Both the position numbers and the translations under genes were made by a program. A model generated the notes under the pieces. The model was not told where the DNA came from and did no database searches. It was given only the letters and a program-made list of their open reading frames with translations. From JAFTYO01 sp045613125 (GTDB lineage: Bacteria > Pseudomonadota > Alphaproteobacteria > RF32 > CAG-239): a DNA stretch of 49,387 nucleotides. The DNA lies in contig JAZLAM010000024.1 in the NCBI GenBank assembly GCA_045613125.1, positions 1-49,387 on the forward strand. The letters run 5' to 3'. This document shows, piece after piece, positions 41,749 through 49,387 of the stretch; the stretch's first letter is position 1; each line of letters opens with the position of its first letter.

Positions 41749-42312
41749 TTATTTCTTACTTATCTTTTTTAAAGATTCATACAACGATACTTTTTTTAAT
41801 TTCTTATCAGAAACAATATCATTTATAGCATCATTCAACTCAACCAAAACACTATTTATTTTTTCATTATTTATTTTTTTATGTTCATATTCAATTATAC
41901 ACATCTCATATATACCATCAAGCATATTATTGTAAGTTTCTCCCATTCCCGCAACTGATGATAATAACGAAATCAAATCAAGTTTCAGCAATCGCTTATC
42001 AGGAGATATCAATAATAAAGCATACAGATAAGCCCTTAAAGCGCCATATAGTGCTACTATTTCTCCTTCATGTTGAGGTTTAAAGTAAAAACATCTATGT
42101 AACACCTTACAAAATTCCTTAGTAGCTTTACTATGAACTCCTAATTCAAAAAAATCTTCATACCCAATATTCATTATACTACAAAAATCATTCACAAATT
42201 TATCATATGAGACATCGTAATCTACTTTTTGTTTTGTATTATCCTTTTCCACATTGATTAAACGTAAAAATAGTATACAAATCATCATTATAACTGACAA
42301 AGCTATCCACAT
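41749..42312 (-). CDS. Unknown membrane-anchored protein with structured leader
   Basis: The 187-residue product has one N-terminal transmembrane helix (MWIALSVIMMICILFLRLI) and a helical cytoplasmic domain with no recognised motif; the middle (EIVALYGALRAYLYALLLISPDKRLLKLDLISLL) is the most hydrophobic. The ATG at 42312 is chosen because AGGAG lies eight bases before it; a longer reading frame to 42381 would run through the terminator hairpin at 42338-42362. Expression appears to depend on that terminator and the folded RNA above it. Confidence 0.75.
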   Translation of the reverse strand: MWIALSVIMMICILFLRLINVEKDNTKQKVDYDVSYDKFVNDFCSIMNIGYEDFFELGVHSKATKEFCKVLHRCFYFKPQHEGEIVALYGALRAYLYALLLISPDKRLLKLDLISLLSSVAGMGETYNNMLDGIYEMCIIEYEHKKINNEKINSVLVELNDAINDIVSDKKLKKVSLYESLKKISKK

Positions 42313-42337
42313 ATCAAATTCTCCTAATTTAAAGTTA

Positions 42338-42362
42338 CAAAAAACCACCTGAAAAAGGTGGT
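42338..42362 (-). terminator. Terminator between folded leader RNA and the 41749 gene
   Basis: On the minus strand ACCACCT, loop TTTTC, AGGTGGT, then six T. It ends about 13 bases before the AGGAG of the gene. Confidence 0.88.
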
Positions 42363-42603
42363 CGGAGAGTTCAACAATCATACGTTATTAAATGACTCTT
42401 TTGGCCTTTAAAGTCAAAAAAACTTCTGAACATTCGCCAAAAGCTCCCCGACCAAAAAGTTAAACCATTTTAATCGGGGATATATCTATTGTTAGCCACA
42501 TATAAAGCTAACAATTTGACGATGTTATATCCTAACACCGAATAACGTAAGAGCTGTTGAAAGCCCCGTACCCATCAGGTACTAAACATAGAACTTTCTA
42601 TGT
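42363..42603 (-). ncRNA. Folded leader RNA or small RNA of unknown class (RNA1)
   Basis: Non-coding, with many complementary segments (plus coordinates): a long-range closing helix 42370-42376/42555-42561 plus 42382-42389/42541-42548 (15 pairs); 42398-42405/42436-42443 (8); 42445-42451/42474-42480 (7); 42489-42496/42507-42514 (8); 42586-42593/42596-42603 (8); and 42478-42484/42526-42532 (7), which competes with its neighbour. A terminator follows directly. I checked it mentally against tmRNA, RNase P, SRP, 6S and common riboswitch motifs and found no match. The remaining 42604-42763 is AT-rich and must hold the divergent promoters; nothing else is seen. Confidence 0.65.
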
Positions 42604-42763
42604 CTACACAATATATTACATATTTTACCCCTAATTAAAAGCAAAAATTTTACTTATCCTATTTTCTTTCCATACCAATTTATTAAACATAAAAAAATAT
42701 TATTTGTTTTTTAACAATAGAGCTTATATATTACAAAACAGAAAATATTTTTGGAGGATTTTT

Positions 42764-44104
42764 ATGGACGCTCATATTTTGCCACAAGTCATTTTAGGAC
42801 TTAATCCGCAAATATTGGCAACCACTATTTTGGTTATCAGTTACATAATTTTGTTTACTGAAAAACTTAATCGTGCGGTTGTGGCACTTTTGGGCGCTTC
42901 GGTGATGATTTTTACCGGCATTTTAACTCAAACATCTGCTCTTGCCGGAATAGATTTTAACACCATATCTCTTCTTATCGGAATGATGATTATTGTCGGC
43001 ATTGCCGAAAAATCGGGTATGTTTCAATATGTGGCAATTAAGAGTGCAAAACTTGTAAAAGCATCTCCCAGAGGTTTGCTTATTATGCTTTCTATCGTTA
43101 CTGCCGTATTTTCTGCCGTTTTAGATAATGTTACAACGGTTTTGCTTATCGTTCCGGTTACATTTCAAATTACCAGAAACTTAAAAATCAACCCTTACCC
43201 GTTTTTAATTTTAGAAATTTTTGCTTCTAATATCGGTGGTACAGCAACGCTCATTGGCGACCCTCCAAACATTTTAATAGGCTCTGCCTTAAACTTATCT
43301 TTTATGGATTTTGTAAAAGAACTTACCTTGATTGTTATTATCAATATGGTTGTCTTAATTGCTGTATTTGACTTTATTTTCGGTCGCAAAATGCTGGCAA
43401 GCGAAACAGATAAAGCTAAAATCATGAAAATTAATGAAGCAGACAGCATTACAAATTATAACTTGCTTTATAAATCGCTTGGTGTTTTAACTCTTACCAT
43501 AATCGGTTTTATAAGTGCCGAATATATTCATATCAACAATGGTACAATTGCTCTGTTTGGTGCTGCGCTTTTGCTTATGCTTTACACACTCGGTGACAAA
43601 CACCAAGAACGAGACCAAAAGGTTGAAGATGCTTTCAGCCTTGTAGATTGGACTACAATTTTCTTTTTCTGTGGCTTATTTGCCATTGTTTATGGCTTGG
43701 AGGTTGCAGGCGTTTTAGAACTTTTAGGGCAAAAATTTATTGAAATTACCGAAGGAAGCATTAAAAAAGCCACATTTTTGGTGCTTTGGGTATCTGCCAT
43801 TGTATCAACTGCAATAGATAACATTCCGTTTGTTGCCACAATGATACCTCTTCTTAAAACCATGGAGCCGTCTATGGGTGGACGTGAAGTCATGATGCCT
43901 GTTTGGTGGGCTTTATCGCTTGGTTCTTGTTTTGGTGGTAACGGCTCGCTGATTGCAGCATCTGCCAATGTTATTGTGGCAGGTTTTGCCACCCGTGAAG
44001 GGCACCCTATCAGTTTTATCAGGTTCTTAATTTGGTCAATTCCTGTAATGCTCGTCAGTGTAACATTGGCCATGATTTATCTTTATATCGCTCACTTTAT
44101 GTAA
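42764..44104 (+). CDS. ArsB/NhaD-type ion permease, copy 1
   Basis: The 446-residue product has about eleven transmembrane helices and the two repeated family motifs: LDNVTTVLLIVPVTFQITR with GGTATLIGDPPNILIG in the first half, and AIDNIPFVATMIPL with LGSCFGGNGSLIAASANVI in the second. This is the anion/Na+:H+ (ArsB/NhaD, P-protein-like) permease fold of the ion-transporter superfamily; the ion is not predictable. GGAGG at good spacing selects the ATG at 42764 over an upstream one. It is followed 12 bp later by a close paralogue. Confidence 0.9.
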   Translation: MDAHILPQVILGLNPQILATTILVISYIILFTEKLNRAVVALLGASVMIFTGILTQTSALAGIDFNTISLLIGMMIIVGIAEKSGMFQYVAIKSAKLVKASPRGLLIMLSIVTAVFSAVLDNVTTVLLIVPVTFQITRNLKINPYPFLILEIFASNIGGTATLIGDPPNILIGSALNLSFMDFVKELTLIVIINMVVLIAVFDFIFGRKMLASETDKAKIMKINEADSITNYNLLYKSLGVLTLTIIGFISAEYIHINNGTIALFGAALLLMLYTLGDKHQERDQKVEDAFSLVDWTTIFFFCGLFAIVYGLEVAGVLELLGQKFIEITEGSIKKATFLVLWVSAIVSTAIDNIPFVATMIPLLKTMEPSMGGREVMMPVWWALSLGSCFGGNGSLIAASANVIVAGFATREGHPISFIRFLIWSIPVMLVSVTLAMIYLYIAHFM

Positions 44105-44116
44105 AAGGTTCGGACT

Positions 44117-45448
44117 ATGCTTGAAATACTTAACACTAACTTAGGAATCGATATAAAAACAATAGCTTGCTCCATTGTGTTAATTTGTTACATTATCTTG
44201 TTTTCCGAAAAAATCAATCGTGCGGTGGTAACTTTGTTAACTGCTACCATAATGATTTTTTTGGGCATTTTAACTCAAACACAAGCCTTTAGCGGAATAG
44301 ATTTTAATACTATATCACTACTTGTTGGTATGATGGTAATTGTCAATATAACCGAAAAATCAGGACTGTTTCAGTTTGTTGCAGTATGGGGAGCAAAAAA
44401 GGTTAAAGCTCATCCTGTGGGAATTATGATTATGCTGGCATTTGTAACTGCATTTTTCTCGGCATTTTTAGATAATGTAACTACTGTATTATTGATTGTA
44501 CCGGTAACATTTCAAATTACACGAAAATTAAACATTAATCCTTTTCCGTATCTGATATTAGAAATCTTTGCGTCTAATATTGGTGGTACAGCAACCTTAA
44601 TTGGTGACCCACCGAACATTTTAATCGGCTCGGCATTAAATCTGTCGTTTTTAGACTTTTTAATTATGCTATCACCTGTAGTCATCATAACAACAGTGTT
44701 ACTGGTCGGTGCTTTTGTTCTTATTTGGCATAAAAGCCTTAAAACAACCGATAGAAACCGTGCCTCAATTATGCGCATAAATGAGGTAGAAAGCATAACT
44801 GATAAAGTGCTTTTATATAAGTCGTTAGCCGTTTTATTCTTTACTATTACAGGTTTTATATGTGCCGAATATATCCATATTGCAAATGGCGTCATTGCCC
44901 TTTTCGGTGCAGCAATTTTACTTTTATTGTACACTTTGAATGAAACTCATTATGAGAGAGATGAAAAAACCGAAGATATTTTTAACCTTGTAGACTGGAC
45001 AACAATCTTCTTTTTCTGTGGGCTTTTTATGGTGGTTCATGCGCTTGAAATTACAGGTATATTGCAACTTTTGGGACAATGGTTTATAGATTTAACCGAA
45101 GGCAGTATTAAAAAGACCGTATTTTTGATTTTAGGCTCATCTGCTACATTATCAAGTGCAATAGATAACATTCCGTTTGTTGCAACAATGATACCAATGC
45201 TAAAATCTATGGAACCTGCTTTTGGCGGGAGAGAAGCCATGATGCCCGTGTGGTGGGCTTTATCATTGGGAGCTTGTTTTGGCGGAAACGGAACACTAAT
45301 CGGCGCTTCTGCTAACGTAATTGTAGCCGGTCTTGCCTCTCGTGAAGGGCACCCGATAGGATTTGTCAGATTTTTAATATGGTCAATTCCCGTGATGCTT
45401 GTCAGTGTGCTTATTGCCGCCTTTTATTTATGGATTTTATATTTTTAA
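44117..45448 (+). CDS. ArsB/NhaD-type ion permease, copy 2
   Basis: The 443-residue product follows copy 1 almost throughout (same LDNVTTVLLIVPVTFQITRK, GDPPNILIGSALNLSF, IDNIPFVATMIPMLKSMEP and FLIWSIPVMLVSV), so the pair arose by tandem duplication and is surely cotranscribed. Differences gather in the first 20 residues and in the loop after the fifth helix. Both keep the Asp/Asn residues of the paired motifs, so both look functional; a heterodimer is possible. A terminator follows. Confidence 0.9.
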   Translation: MLEILNTNLGIDIKTIACSIVLICYIILFSEKINRAVVTLLTATIMIFLGILTQTQAFSGIDFNTISLLVGMMVIVNITEKSGLFQFVAVWGAKKVKAHPVGIMIMLAFVTAFFSAFLDNVTTVLLIVPVTFQITRKLNINPFPYLILEIFASNIGGTATLIGDPPNILIGSALNLSFLDFLIMLSPVVIITTVLLVGAFVLIWHKSLKTTDRNRASIMRINEVESITDKVLLYKSLAVLFFTITGFICAEYIHIANGVIALFGAAILLLLYTLNETHYERDEKTEDIFNLVDWTTIFFFCGLFMVVHALEITGILQLLGQWFIDLTEGSIKKTVFLILGSSATLSSAIDNIPFVATMIPMLKSMEPAFGGREAMMPVWWALSLGACFGGNGTLIGASANVIVAGLASREGHPIGFVRFLIWSIPVMLVSVLIAAFYLWILYF

Positions 45449-45465
45449 AATATTTGTATTCATCA

Positions 45466-45502
45466 AACATATAACCCACCAAATATCGGTGGGTTATATG
45501 TT
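45466..45502. terminator. Bidirectional terminator
   Basis: AACATATAACCCACC (45466-45480) pairs perfectly with 45488-45502, between the permease pair (+) and the barrel gene (-). Confidence 0.85.
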
Positions 45503-45520
45503 CGTCTTTATATTAAAAGA

Positions 45521-46168
45521 TTAAAGAAAATAGAATCTTAAACCGGCAGTAAGATCTATCATGTTATCAACAGAATCAGAATTGATATGAGAATATCTTC
45601 CCATTAAACGAAATGATACATTATCATTAATGCTGGTTTGTAATCCTGCACCTAATCTAATTCCTATTTTATCTTCTTTTTCATTTATTGTTTCATATTT
45701 ACCTTCAAATTCATATTGTCCAAGACCGATACTACCAAGTACAGTTACATTTTGTACATCAGTTGGCATATAACCGATTAAATCTACACCATAAGCGCTA
45801 TATGAAGTTTTAAGTTTTCCTTCAGTATAATTTAGTTTATTACTTTCACCTTCTTCAGAATGTTGATAGAAACCTTCTATACCAAAATATGAATTAAATT
45901 TTGCACCTAATGATACAGAAAATGCCTTATATTCATCTTCAGCAAATTCTTTAATAATACCGGAATCGTCTGAAAAATTTACAAATGAATAAACAAAATC
46001 AGCACCAACAACGGGAATAATGTTAAAAGGCAGATTAGATGGAGTTTTTTGTGTACATCTTGATGAAGATTTAAATAATGTTTGAGACTGTTGCTCACAA
46101 TAACATTGCGCATTGACACTGAATGCAAAGAAAGTGGCGATACCGGCAAGTAATAAAGTTTTTTTCAT
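45521..46168 (-). CDS. Small outer-membrane beta-barrel protein
   Basis: The 215-residue product has a signal peptide (to about SVNAQ, residue 20), a short cysteine-containing segment (CYCEQQ, SRC), then alternating-strand sequence typical of eight-stranded OmpA/OmpX-like barrels (VVGADFVYSFVNF, FSVSLGAKFNSYFGIEGFYQH, IGIRLGAGLQTSI, DLTAGLRFYFL) ending in an aromatic-hydrophobic pair. I use the ATG at 46168, after AAGGATGA; an in-frame TTG lies two codons upstream. Like the gene at 41749, it is preceded by a terminator and a folded RNA. Confidence 0.88.
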   Translation of the reverse strand: MKKTLLLAGIATFFAFSVNAQCYCEQQSQTLFKSSSRCTQKTPSNLPFNIIPVVGADFVYSFVNFSDDSGIIKEFAEDEYKAFSVSLGAKFNSYFGIEGFYQHSEEGESNKLNYTEGKLKTSYSAYGVDLIGYMPTDVQNVTVLGSIGLGQYEFEGKYETINEKEDKIGIRLGAGLQTSINDNVSFRLMGRYSHINSDSVDNMIDLTAGLRFYFL

Positions 46169-46194
46169 TTTCAAGTCATCCTTTTAAAATTAGT

Positions 46195-46402
46195 TAAATA
46201 AAAAACCCACTTTTATAATAAAGCGGGCGGATGCTAGAAAACCGTATCCAATAGACGGCTCGGCTTATTCAAGCCTTACGCTCTTATTTAGCCGACATCC
46301 GTCCGATAAAGACATATATGTCGGCATTTATTTTTCAAGTCGTATGCTATACGACCATTGGATTAAGGGATTTCTAGGCCCTAGGCATACAATATGTATG
46401 CC
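46195..46402 (-). ncRNA. Folded leader RNA or small RNA of unknown class (RNA2)
   Basis: Non-coding. Pairings (plus coordinates): 46234-46240/46371-46377 and 46246-46252/46357-46363 close a multi-branch domain; inside it 46262-46266/46271-46275, 46291-46298/46318-46325 and 46339-46345/46349-46355; outside it an 8-bp hairpin 46384-46391/46395-46402 at the 5' end. A terminator at 46200-46227 follows: its stem needs a G-U pair that exists only in the minus-strand RNA, which fixes the strand. The barrel gene's ribosome-binding site comes right after. No known class recognised. 46403-46470 shows nothing further. Confidence 0.65.
46200..46227 (-). terminator. Terminator between RNA2 and the barrel gene
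   Basis: Minus-strand CCCGCTTT pairs with AAAGTGGG (one G-U), followed by six T, about 26 bases before the start codon at 46168. Confidence 0.8.
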
Positions 46403-46470
46403 GTATGCAAAGGTTATAAAAAAAATTACTAATTATCAAGTAAAAAGTGAATATTTATTATAAAATATGT

Positions 46471-47187
46471 TTATTTCTTGCAATATCTGTAATACACAGC
46501 TTTCAAAATTTCATTAAAGTTGGTATCTGCCATCAATTTGTCAGCATCTTCCGGTACCGGTTTATCAATTATGTTTTTTACATCATCTGTTGGTATAATT
46601 TTCGGCATAAATCTTTTACAAAAAGCCCATTTTGCTGCAGTTAAATCTTCCACATTATAACCGATTACCGACAACATCTTGCTTTCATCAGCTTCTTCAA
46701 CTTTTTTTGCATCTTTAATATCATACCAAAAACCAACACCATGACGAGCCAGATACTGCCAAGGAAAACATATTCCGGGGTCCGGTTTTCTGTTAGGGCA
46801 TATATCGCTATGACCTACCACATTTTGTTTTTTAATATGATATTTTCTGGTTAATATTTTACATAGCCTTAATATGCTATATTTTTGTTTTTTAGTGTAT
46901 TTTTCTTGTCCTAACAATAAAGAGCAAACTTCTATCCCGATAGAACGAGAATTTATATCCCCTGCTCCATTCCAATAAGAAGCATCGGTTTTTGTATGCC
47001 AAGCTCTATACTCGTCGTTTACCAATTTATAAATTTTACCGTCTAAACCTATCATATAATGAGCACTTAATTTATATTGATGCAAAATATCAATTGCTTC
47101 TTTTACATCAAATGCCTGACAATGAAGCACAAGCATATCAATATCGGTTTTTCTGGCGTTATAATATGGTAAATCTATATTTATCAT
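46471..47187 (-). CDS. AmpD-like N-acetylmuramoyl-L-alanine amidase
   Basis: Cleaves the bond between MurNAc and the stem peptide. The 238-residue product holds an Amidase_2 domain: LVLHCQA with zinc ligand H22, SAHYMIGLDGKIY, AWHTK, SIGIEVCS, and VVGHSDICPNRKPDPG with the other ligands (H126, D136). No signal peptide, so it would act in the cytoplasm on recycled muropeptides, as AmpD does. The last 80 residues (after GFWYDI) are an extension without recognised motif. It starts three bases after the deoB stop. Confidence 0.88.
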   Translation of the reverse strand: MINIDLPYYNARKTDIDMLVLHCQAFDVKEAIDILHQYKLSAHYMIGLDGKIYKLVNDEYRAWHTKTDASYWNGAGDINSRSIGIEVCSLLLGQEKYTKKQKYSILRLCKILTRKYHIKKQNVVGHSDICPNRKPDPGICFPWQYLARHGVGFWYDIKDAKKVEEADESKMLSVIGYNVEDLTAAKWAFCKRFMPKIIPTDDVKNIIDKPVPEDADKLMADTNFNEILKAVYYRYCKK

Positions 47188-47190
47188 CGT

Positions 47191-48378
47191 TTATAAAAAG
47201 CTCTTTCCATAATTCATAGGTTCTAAATTGAAATATGTTGCAATTGTTTGGCCAATATCAGCATATGTCTGACGCAATCCGAGTTCACTTGGTGTTATCT
47301 TTTTACCAAACATCAAAACCGGAACATTTTCTCTTGTGTGGTCTGTTCCTTTATAAGTAGGATCACATCCGTGATCAGCTGTTATAAAGACAATATCGTC
47401 GTCTTGTAAAATATCTACAAGTTCCGGAAGCCTTTTATCAAAATATTCCAAACCTTGAGCATATCCTTTAACATCTCTGCGATGTCCCCATGTCATATCA
47501 AAATCAACAAAATTTGTAAACACGATAGTCTTATCTTTTGCCAATTTAACTTCGTTTAATGTTACATTCCAAAGTTCTTCCAAACCGCTTGCTTTAACGG
47601 CTTTTGTGATGCCAGAACCGGCAAAAATATCGCTAATTTTACCAACTGAAACAACCTCTCCGCCACTTTGTTTCAACTTATCTAAAACTGTTGGAGCCGG
47701 AGGTATAACAGAATAGTCATGACGATTTTTTGTACGTTTAAATTCGCCCTTTTTCTCACCTTCAAACGGACGAGCAATAATACGAGCAATGTTATAAGGT
47801 TTAACCTTTTCAAAAGCAATTTCACAAAGTTTGTACAAATTATCTAATCCGAAATATTTTTCATGAGCAGCAATTTGCATAACGCTGTCAGCTGATGTAT
47901 AAAATATGGGTTTTAAGGTTTTTATATGTTCTTCGCCCAATTCTTCAATTATGGCAGTTCCTGATGCAGCAACATTGCCCAGAATTCCGTTTATACCACT
48001 TTCTTTAACAATTGAAGCAATAAGTTCATCATTAAACGACGGATATTCTTTCGGAAAATAGCCCCAATCAAACAAAACAGGAACTCCGGCCATTTCCCAG
48101 TGACCGGAAGATGTATCTTTTCCTTTGCTTATTTCTTGCATAGCACCATATTTTGAAGCAATTTTGACACTGCTGTTACCTATTATATAAGGCTCTTTAC
48201 CGGAAGATAAAAAGGCCGCTTTCCCCAAGCCTAAAGCATTTAGATTTGGAATTTCAAGTCCATTGTTTGTTTTTGCAATATTATATAACGTATTTGTTCC
48301 CTCATCGCCAAAAGCCATTGCATCTTTAGCTCCACCGATACCAAATGAATCCATCATCAATATTATAACACGCTTCAT
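47191..48378 (-). CDS. deoB: Phosphopentomutase
   Basis: Interconverts ribose/deoxyribose 1- and 5-phosphates in nucleoside salvage. The 395-residue product shows the alkaline-phosphatase-fold metal motifs: MMDSFGIGGAKDA near the N-terminus, GKDTSSGHWEMAG with the catalytic Thr, TNFVDFDMTWGHRRD, and ITADHGCDPTYKGTDHTREN. Length is normal. GAGG precedes the ATG. It lies 17 bp downstream of the cysteine-rich peptide gene and upstream of the amidase, in one apparent transcript. Confidence 0.96.
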   Translation of the reverse strand: MKRVIILMMDSFGIGGAKDAMAFGDEGTNTLYNIAKTNNGLEIPNLNALGLGKAAFLSSGKEPYIIGNSSVKIASKYGAMQEISKGKDTSSGHWEMAGVPVLFDWGYFPKEYPSFNDELIASIVKESGINGILGNVAASGTAIIEELGEEHIKTLKPIFYTSADSVMQIAAHEKYFGLDNLYKLCEIAFEKVKPYNIARIIARPFEGEKKGEFKRTKNRHDYSVIPPAPTVLDKLKQSGGEVVSVGKISDIFAGSGITKAVKASGLEELWNVTLNEVKLAKDKTIVFTNFVDFDMTWGHRRDVKGYAQGLEYFDKRLPELVDILQDDDIVFITADHGCDPTYKGTDHTRENVPVLMFGKKITPSELGLRQTYADIGQTIATYFNLEPMNYGKSFL

Positions 48379-48395
48379 ATATCCTCACAAACAAA

Positions 48396-48500
48396 CTATT
48401 TCTCGCAACCACAACCTTTATTGCAATTGGTTCCACATGTGCAATTATCACCACAATTACAATTTTCGCAATTACAATTAGGATTATTACATTTTCCCAT
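48396..48500 (-). CDS. 34-residue metallothionein-like Cys-rich peptide
   Basis: The peptide has ten cysteines (4, 9, 11, 14, 16, 20, 22, 26, 30, 32) in C-x-C and C-x-x-C spacing, with Asn and Gly as the main other residues and no aromatic residue: MGKCNNPNCNCENC is the first part. This composition fits a metallothionein-type metal binder. AAGGAG lies seven bases before the ATG, and the gene ends 17 bp before deoB. It matches no family I can name. Repeated AATTGT/AATTGC DNA words suggest growth by short duplications. Confidence 0.75.
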   Translation of the reverse strand: MGKCNNPNCNCENCNCGDNCTCGTNCNKGCGCEK

Positions 48501-48583
48501 TATAAAACTCCTTGTCTTACAAAAATTTTACCTAGTTTATTATCTAATTTTATTTTTTACTCGTCAATATAAAAAATATTGAT

Positions 48584-48613
48584 TTGACATTATTTATAAA
48601 AGCGATATATATT
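48584..48613 (+). promoter_or_regulatory. Promoter for the gene at 48659
   Basis: TTGACA at 48584-48589 and TATATT at 48608-48613 (18-bp spacer; a TATATA at 48606 gives 16). Confidence 0.5.
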
Positions 48614-48658
48614 GACGATACAATATAAATTATGATGTAATACTAAATTTAAATAATT

Positions 48659-49147
48659 ATGTTCCAGATTTTTTATCTTAATCGAGATCTTCAAATTGAA
48701 GAAAATTGCGAAAATGCAGTTGCTATTGCGCATTTTTTCAAAGATGAATGTCATAGCAGTTTGTATGAACTGGGTGAACATCAGTTCAAAAAAATTGTAG
48801 AAATCACATTTTTAGAACCCATTGATCACAATGCCTCTTTAAGAGAAAGTGACAAACTTCAAAAAGCGTGGAAAGAAAAACACTATCCTCAGTATCATTC
48901 TTTCTTACCGTCAAAAACTTTATGTAACTTGATTAATGCAAGAAGCAAACGCAAAATCGACAATTGTTGGACAAGATCTTATGGGGATGACGACTATCCG
49001 GCGTATCGCTACTTTCCAATTGCAATGCAAGACGGGAATGTATGTTTTGACTATCCTTTGAGTAAGGCTAAAAACGTTTTTGTTTCATTGGTGCTTACAA
49101 AAGAAGAATTTTTAGCAATTAACCCTAATGTAGAATTAGGCGATTAA
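48659..49147 (+). CDS. Unknown cytoplasmic protein
   Basis: The 162-residue product has no signal peptide, membrane helix or motif I recognise. It is mixed alpha/beta and rich in aromatic residues in its second half (YGDDDYPAYRYFPIAMQDG, NVCFDYPL, NVFVSLVLTKEEF). It has its own promoter and a strong bidirectional terminator. The ATG has no clear ribosome-binding site. Function unknown. Confidence 0.72.
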   Translation: MFQIFYLNRDLQIEENCENAVAIAHFFKDECHSSLYELGEHQFKKIVEITFLEPIDHNASLRESDKLQKAWKEKHYPQYHSFLPSKTLCNLINARSKRKIDNCWTRSYGDDDYPAYRYFPIAMQDGNVCFDYPLSKAKNVFVSLVLTKEEFLAINPNVELGD

Positions 49148-49171
49148 AACTTGTTTTAATAAGTAAACCAC

Positions 49172-49200
49172 AAAAAGGCGAGAAAATTCTCGCCTTTTTT
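49172..49200. terminator. Bidirectional terminator
   Basis: AAAAAGGCGAGAA pairs with TTCTCGCCTTTTT, between the convergent genes at 48659 and 49219. Confidence 0.9.
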
Positions 49201-49218
49201 GCTGTTTTGAGTTCTTGC

Positions 49219-49387
49219 TTAGAAATCAAGTTTTAAACCGAGGTTGACATTCCAGCCCTCACGACCTCCGTCACGACGGGTAAGTTCAACGTAACCGGAT
49301 TTATCTGCCCAGTTCTTTTCAACTCCAAAGCCATATTCTACATATGGTTTTGCACTCATTTCTTCTAACAATACATCATCTGCCTTA
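49219..49387 (-). CDS. Autotransporter C-terminus, cut by window edge
   Basis: The minus strand encodes at least 55 residues ending in NLGLKLDF and a TAA at 49219-49221. Alternating strands (KPYVEYGFGVEKNW, GYVELTRRDGG, WNVNLGLKLDF) and the terminal Phe mark the last strands of an autotransporter or related outer-membrane barrel. The 5' part is beyond the window. Confidence 0.75.
   Translation of the reverse strand, partial: KADDVLLEEMSAKPYVEYGFGVEKNWADKSGYVELTRRDGGREGWNVNLGLKLDF

Noticed and set aside
42313..42381. Longer N-terminus for the 41749 gene
   Set aside because: It would translate through the terminator hairpin and move the membrane helix from the N-terminus; AGGAG sits before the ATG at 42312.
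42363..42603. RNA1 as tmRNA, RNase P RNA or 6S RNA
   Set aside because: No tRNA-like T arm with CCA, no tag frame, none of the conserved RNase P blocks, and no single long bulged hairpin.
48263..48481. Plus-strand reading frame opposite the deoB start and cysteine-rich peptide
   Set aside because: Its Asn/His/Tyr-rich composition is just the complement of the Cys/Asn codons on the other strand; no ribosome-binding site.

Overview
The window looks like a chromosomal piece of an AT-rich, Gram-negative, probably host-associated alphaproteobacterium. The evidence is the lipid A/KDO genes (pagP, kdsA), autotransporters, a BamE lipoprotein, the alphaproteobacterial order yceD-rpmF-plsX-fabH-ihfA-merR, and a SAM-II riboswitch, a class found mostly in Alphaproteobacteria. 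TGA acts as a normal stop. I saw no CRISPR array, insertion sequence or rRNA.

Layout. 1-378 is the edge of an autotransporter barrel on the minus strand, with no start codon. 504-2972 holds two unrecognised membrane-protein genes, each with its own promoter and terminator. 3022-8856 is a minus-strand run: rmuC, murG (of a type that reads like Firmicutes), mnmA (with a nine-G tract), a HAD phosphatase, pagP and kdsA. 8987-12040 is a POMP-type autotransporter. 12192-13298 is a SAM-II riboswitch and a short, divergent metK. 13401-22026 is a plus-strand operon led by an 1838-residue protein that joins an M48-like metallopeptidase to a UbiB/ABC1-like kinase fold, followed by an MTA/SAH-nucleosidase-like protein, an unknown, a second HExxH protein and a membrane protein. 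22095-24526 has an acyl-ACP thioesterase, a lytic transglycosylase and an N-formylglutamate amidohydrolase. After tRNA-Val come an EamA transporter, accB-accC, a membrane protein, uup, a Sel1 protein, an MprF-like flippase and a DUF2147 protein. tRNA-Pro and the conserved merR-ihfA-fabH-plsX-rpmF-yceD block follow, with divergent bamE.

37656-42312 is the accessory region: a protein built of ten exact 27-residue helical repeats, then a mosaic of two paralogues with the same ~75-residue N-terminus and different C-termini, each followed by a small membrane protein. Two of these units start from near-identical 133-bp promoter repeats carrying a perfect 16-bp palindrome, and a gene-end remnant marks past duplication. 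This resembles a polymorphic secreted-protein/partner array, but I recognise no family.

42313-49387 holds a tandem pair of ArsB/NhaD-type permeases, a small outer-membrane barrel protein, an AmpD-like amidase, deoB, a 34-residue ten-cysteine metallothionein-like gene, an unknown gene and the 3' end of another autotransporter. The gene at 41749 and the barrel gene at 45521 are each preceded by a ~200-nt strongly folded RNA ending in an intrinsic terminator just before the ribosome-binding site. That is riboswitch-like architecture of no class I recognise.

The strongest leads are the 38.8-41.7 kb mosaic, the M48-UbiB fusion operon behind the SAM-II/metK unit, and the two folded leaders. Functions are read from motifs only; no searches were run.
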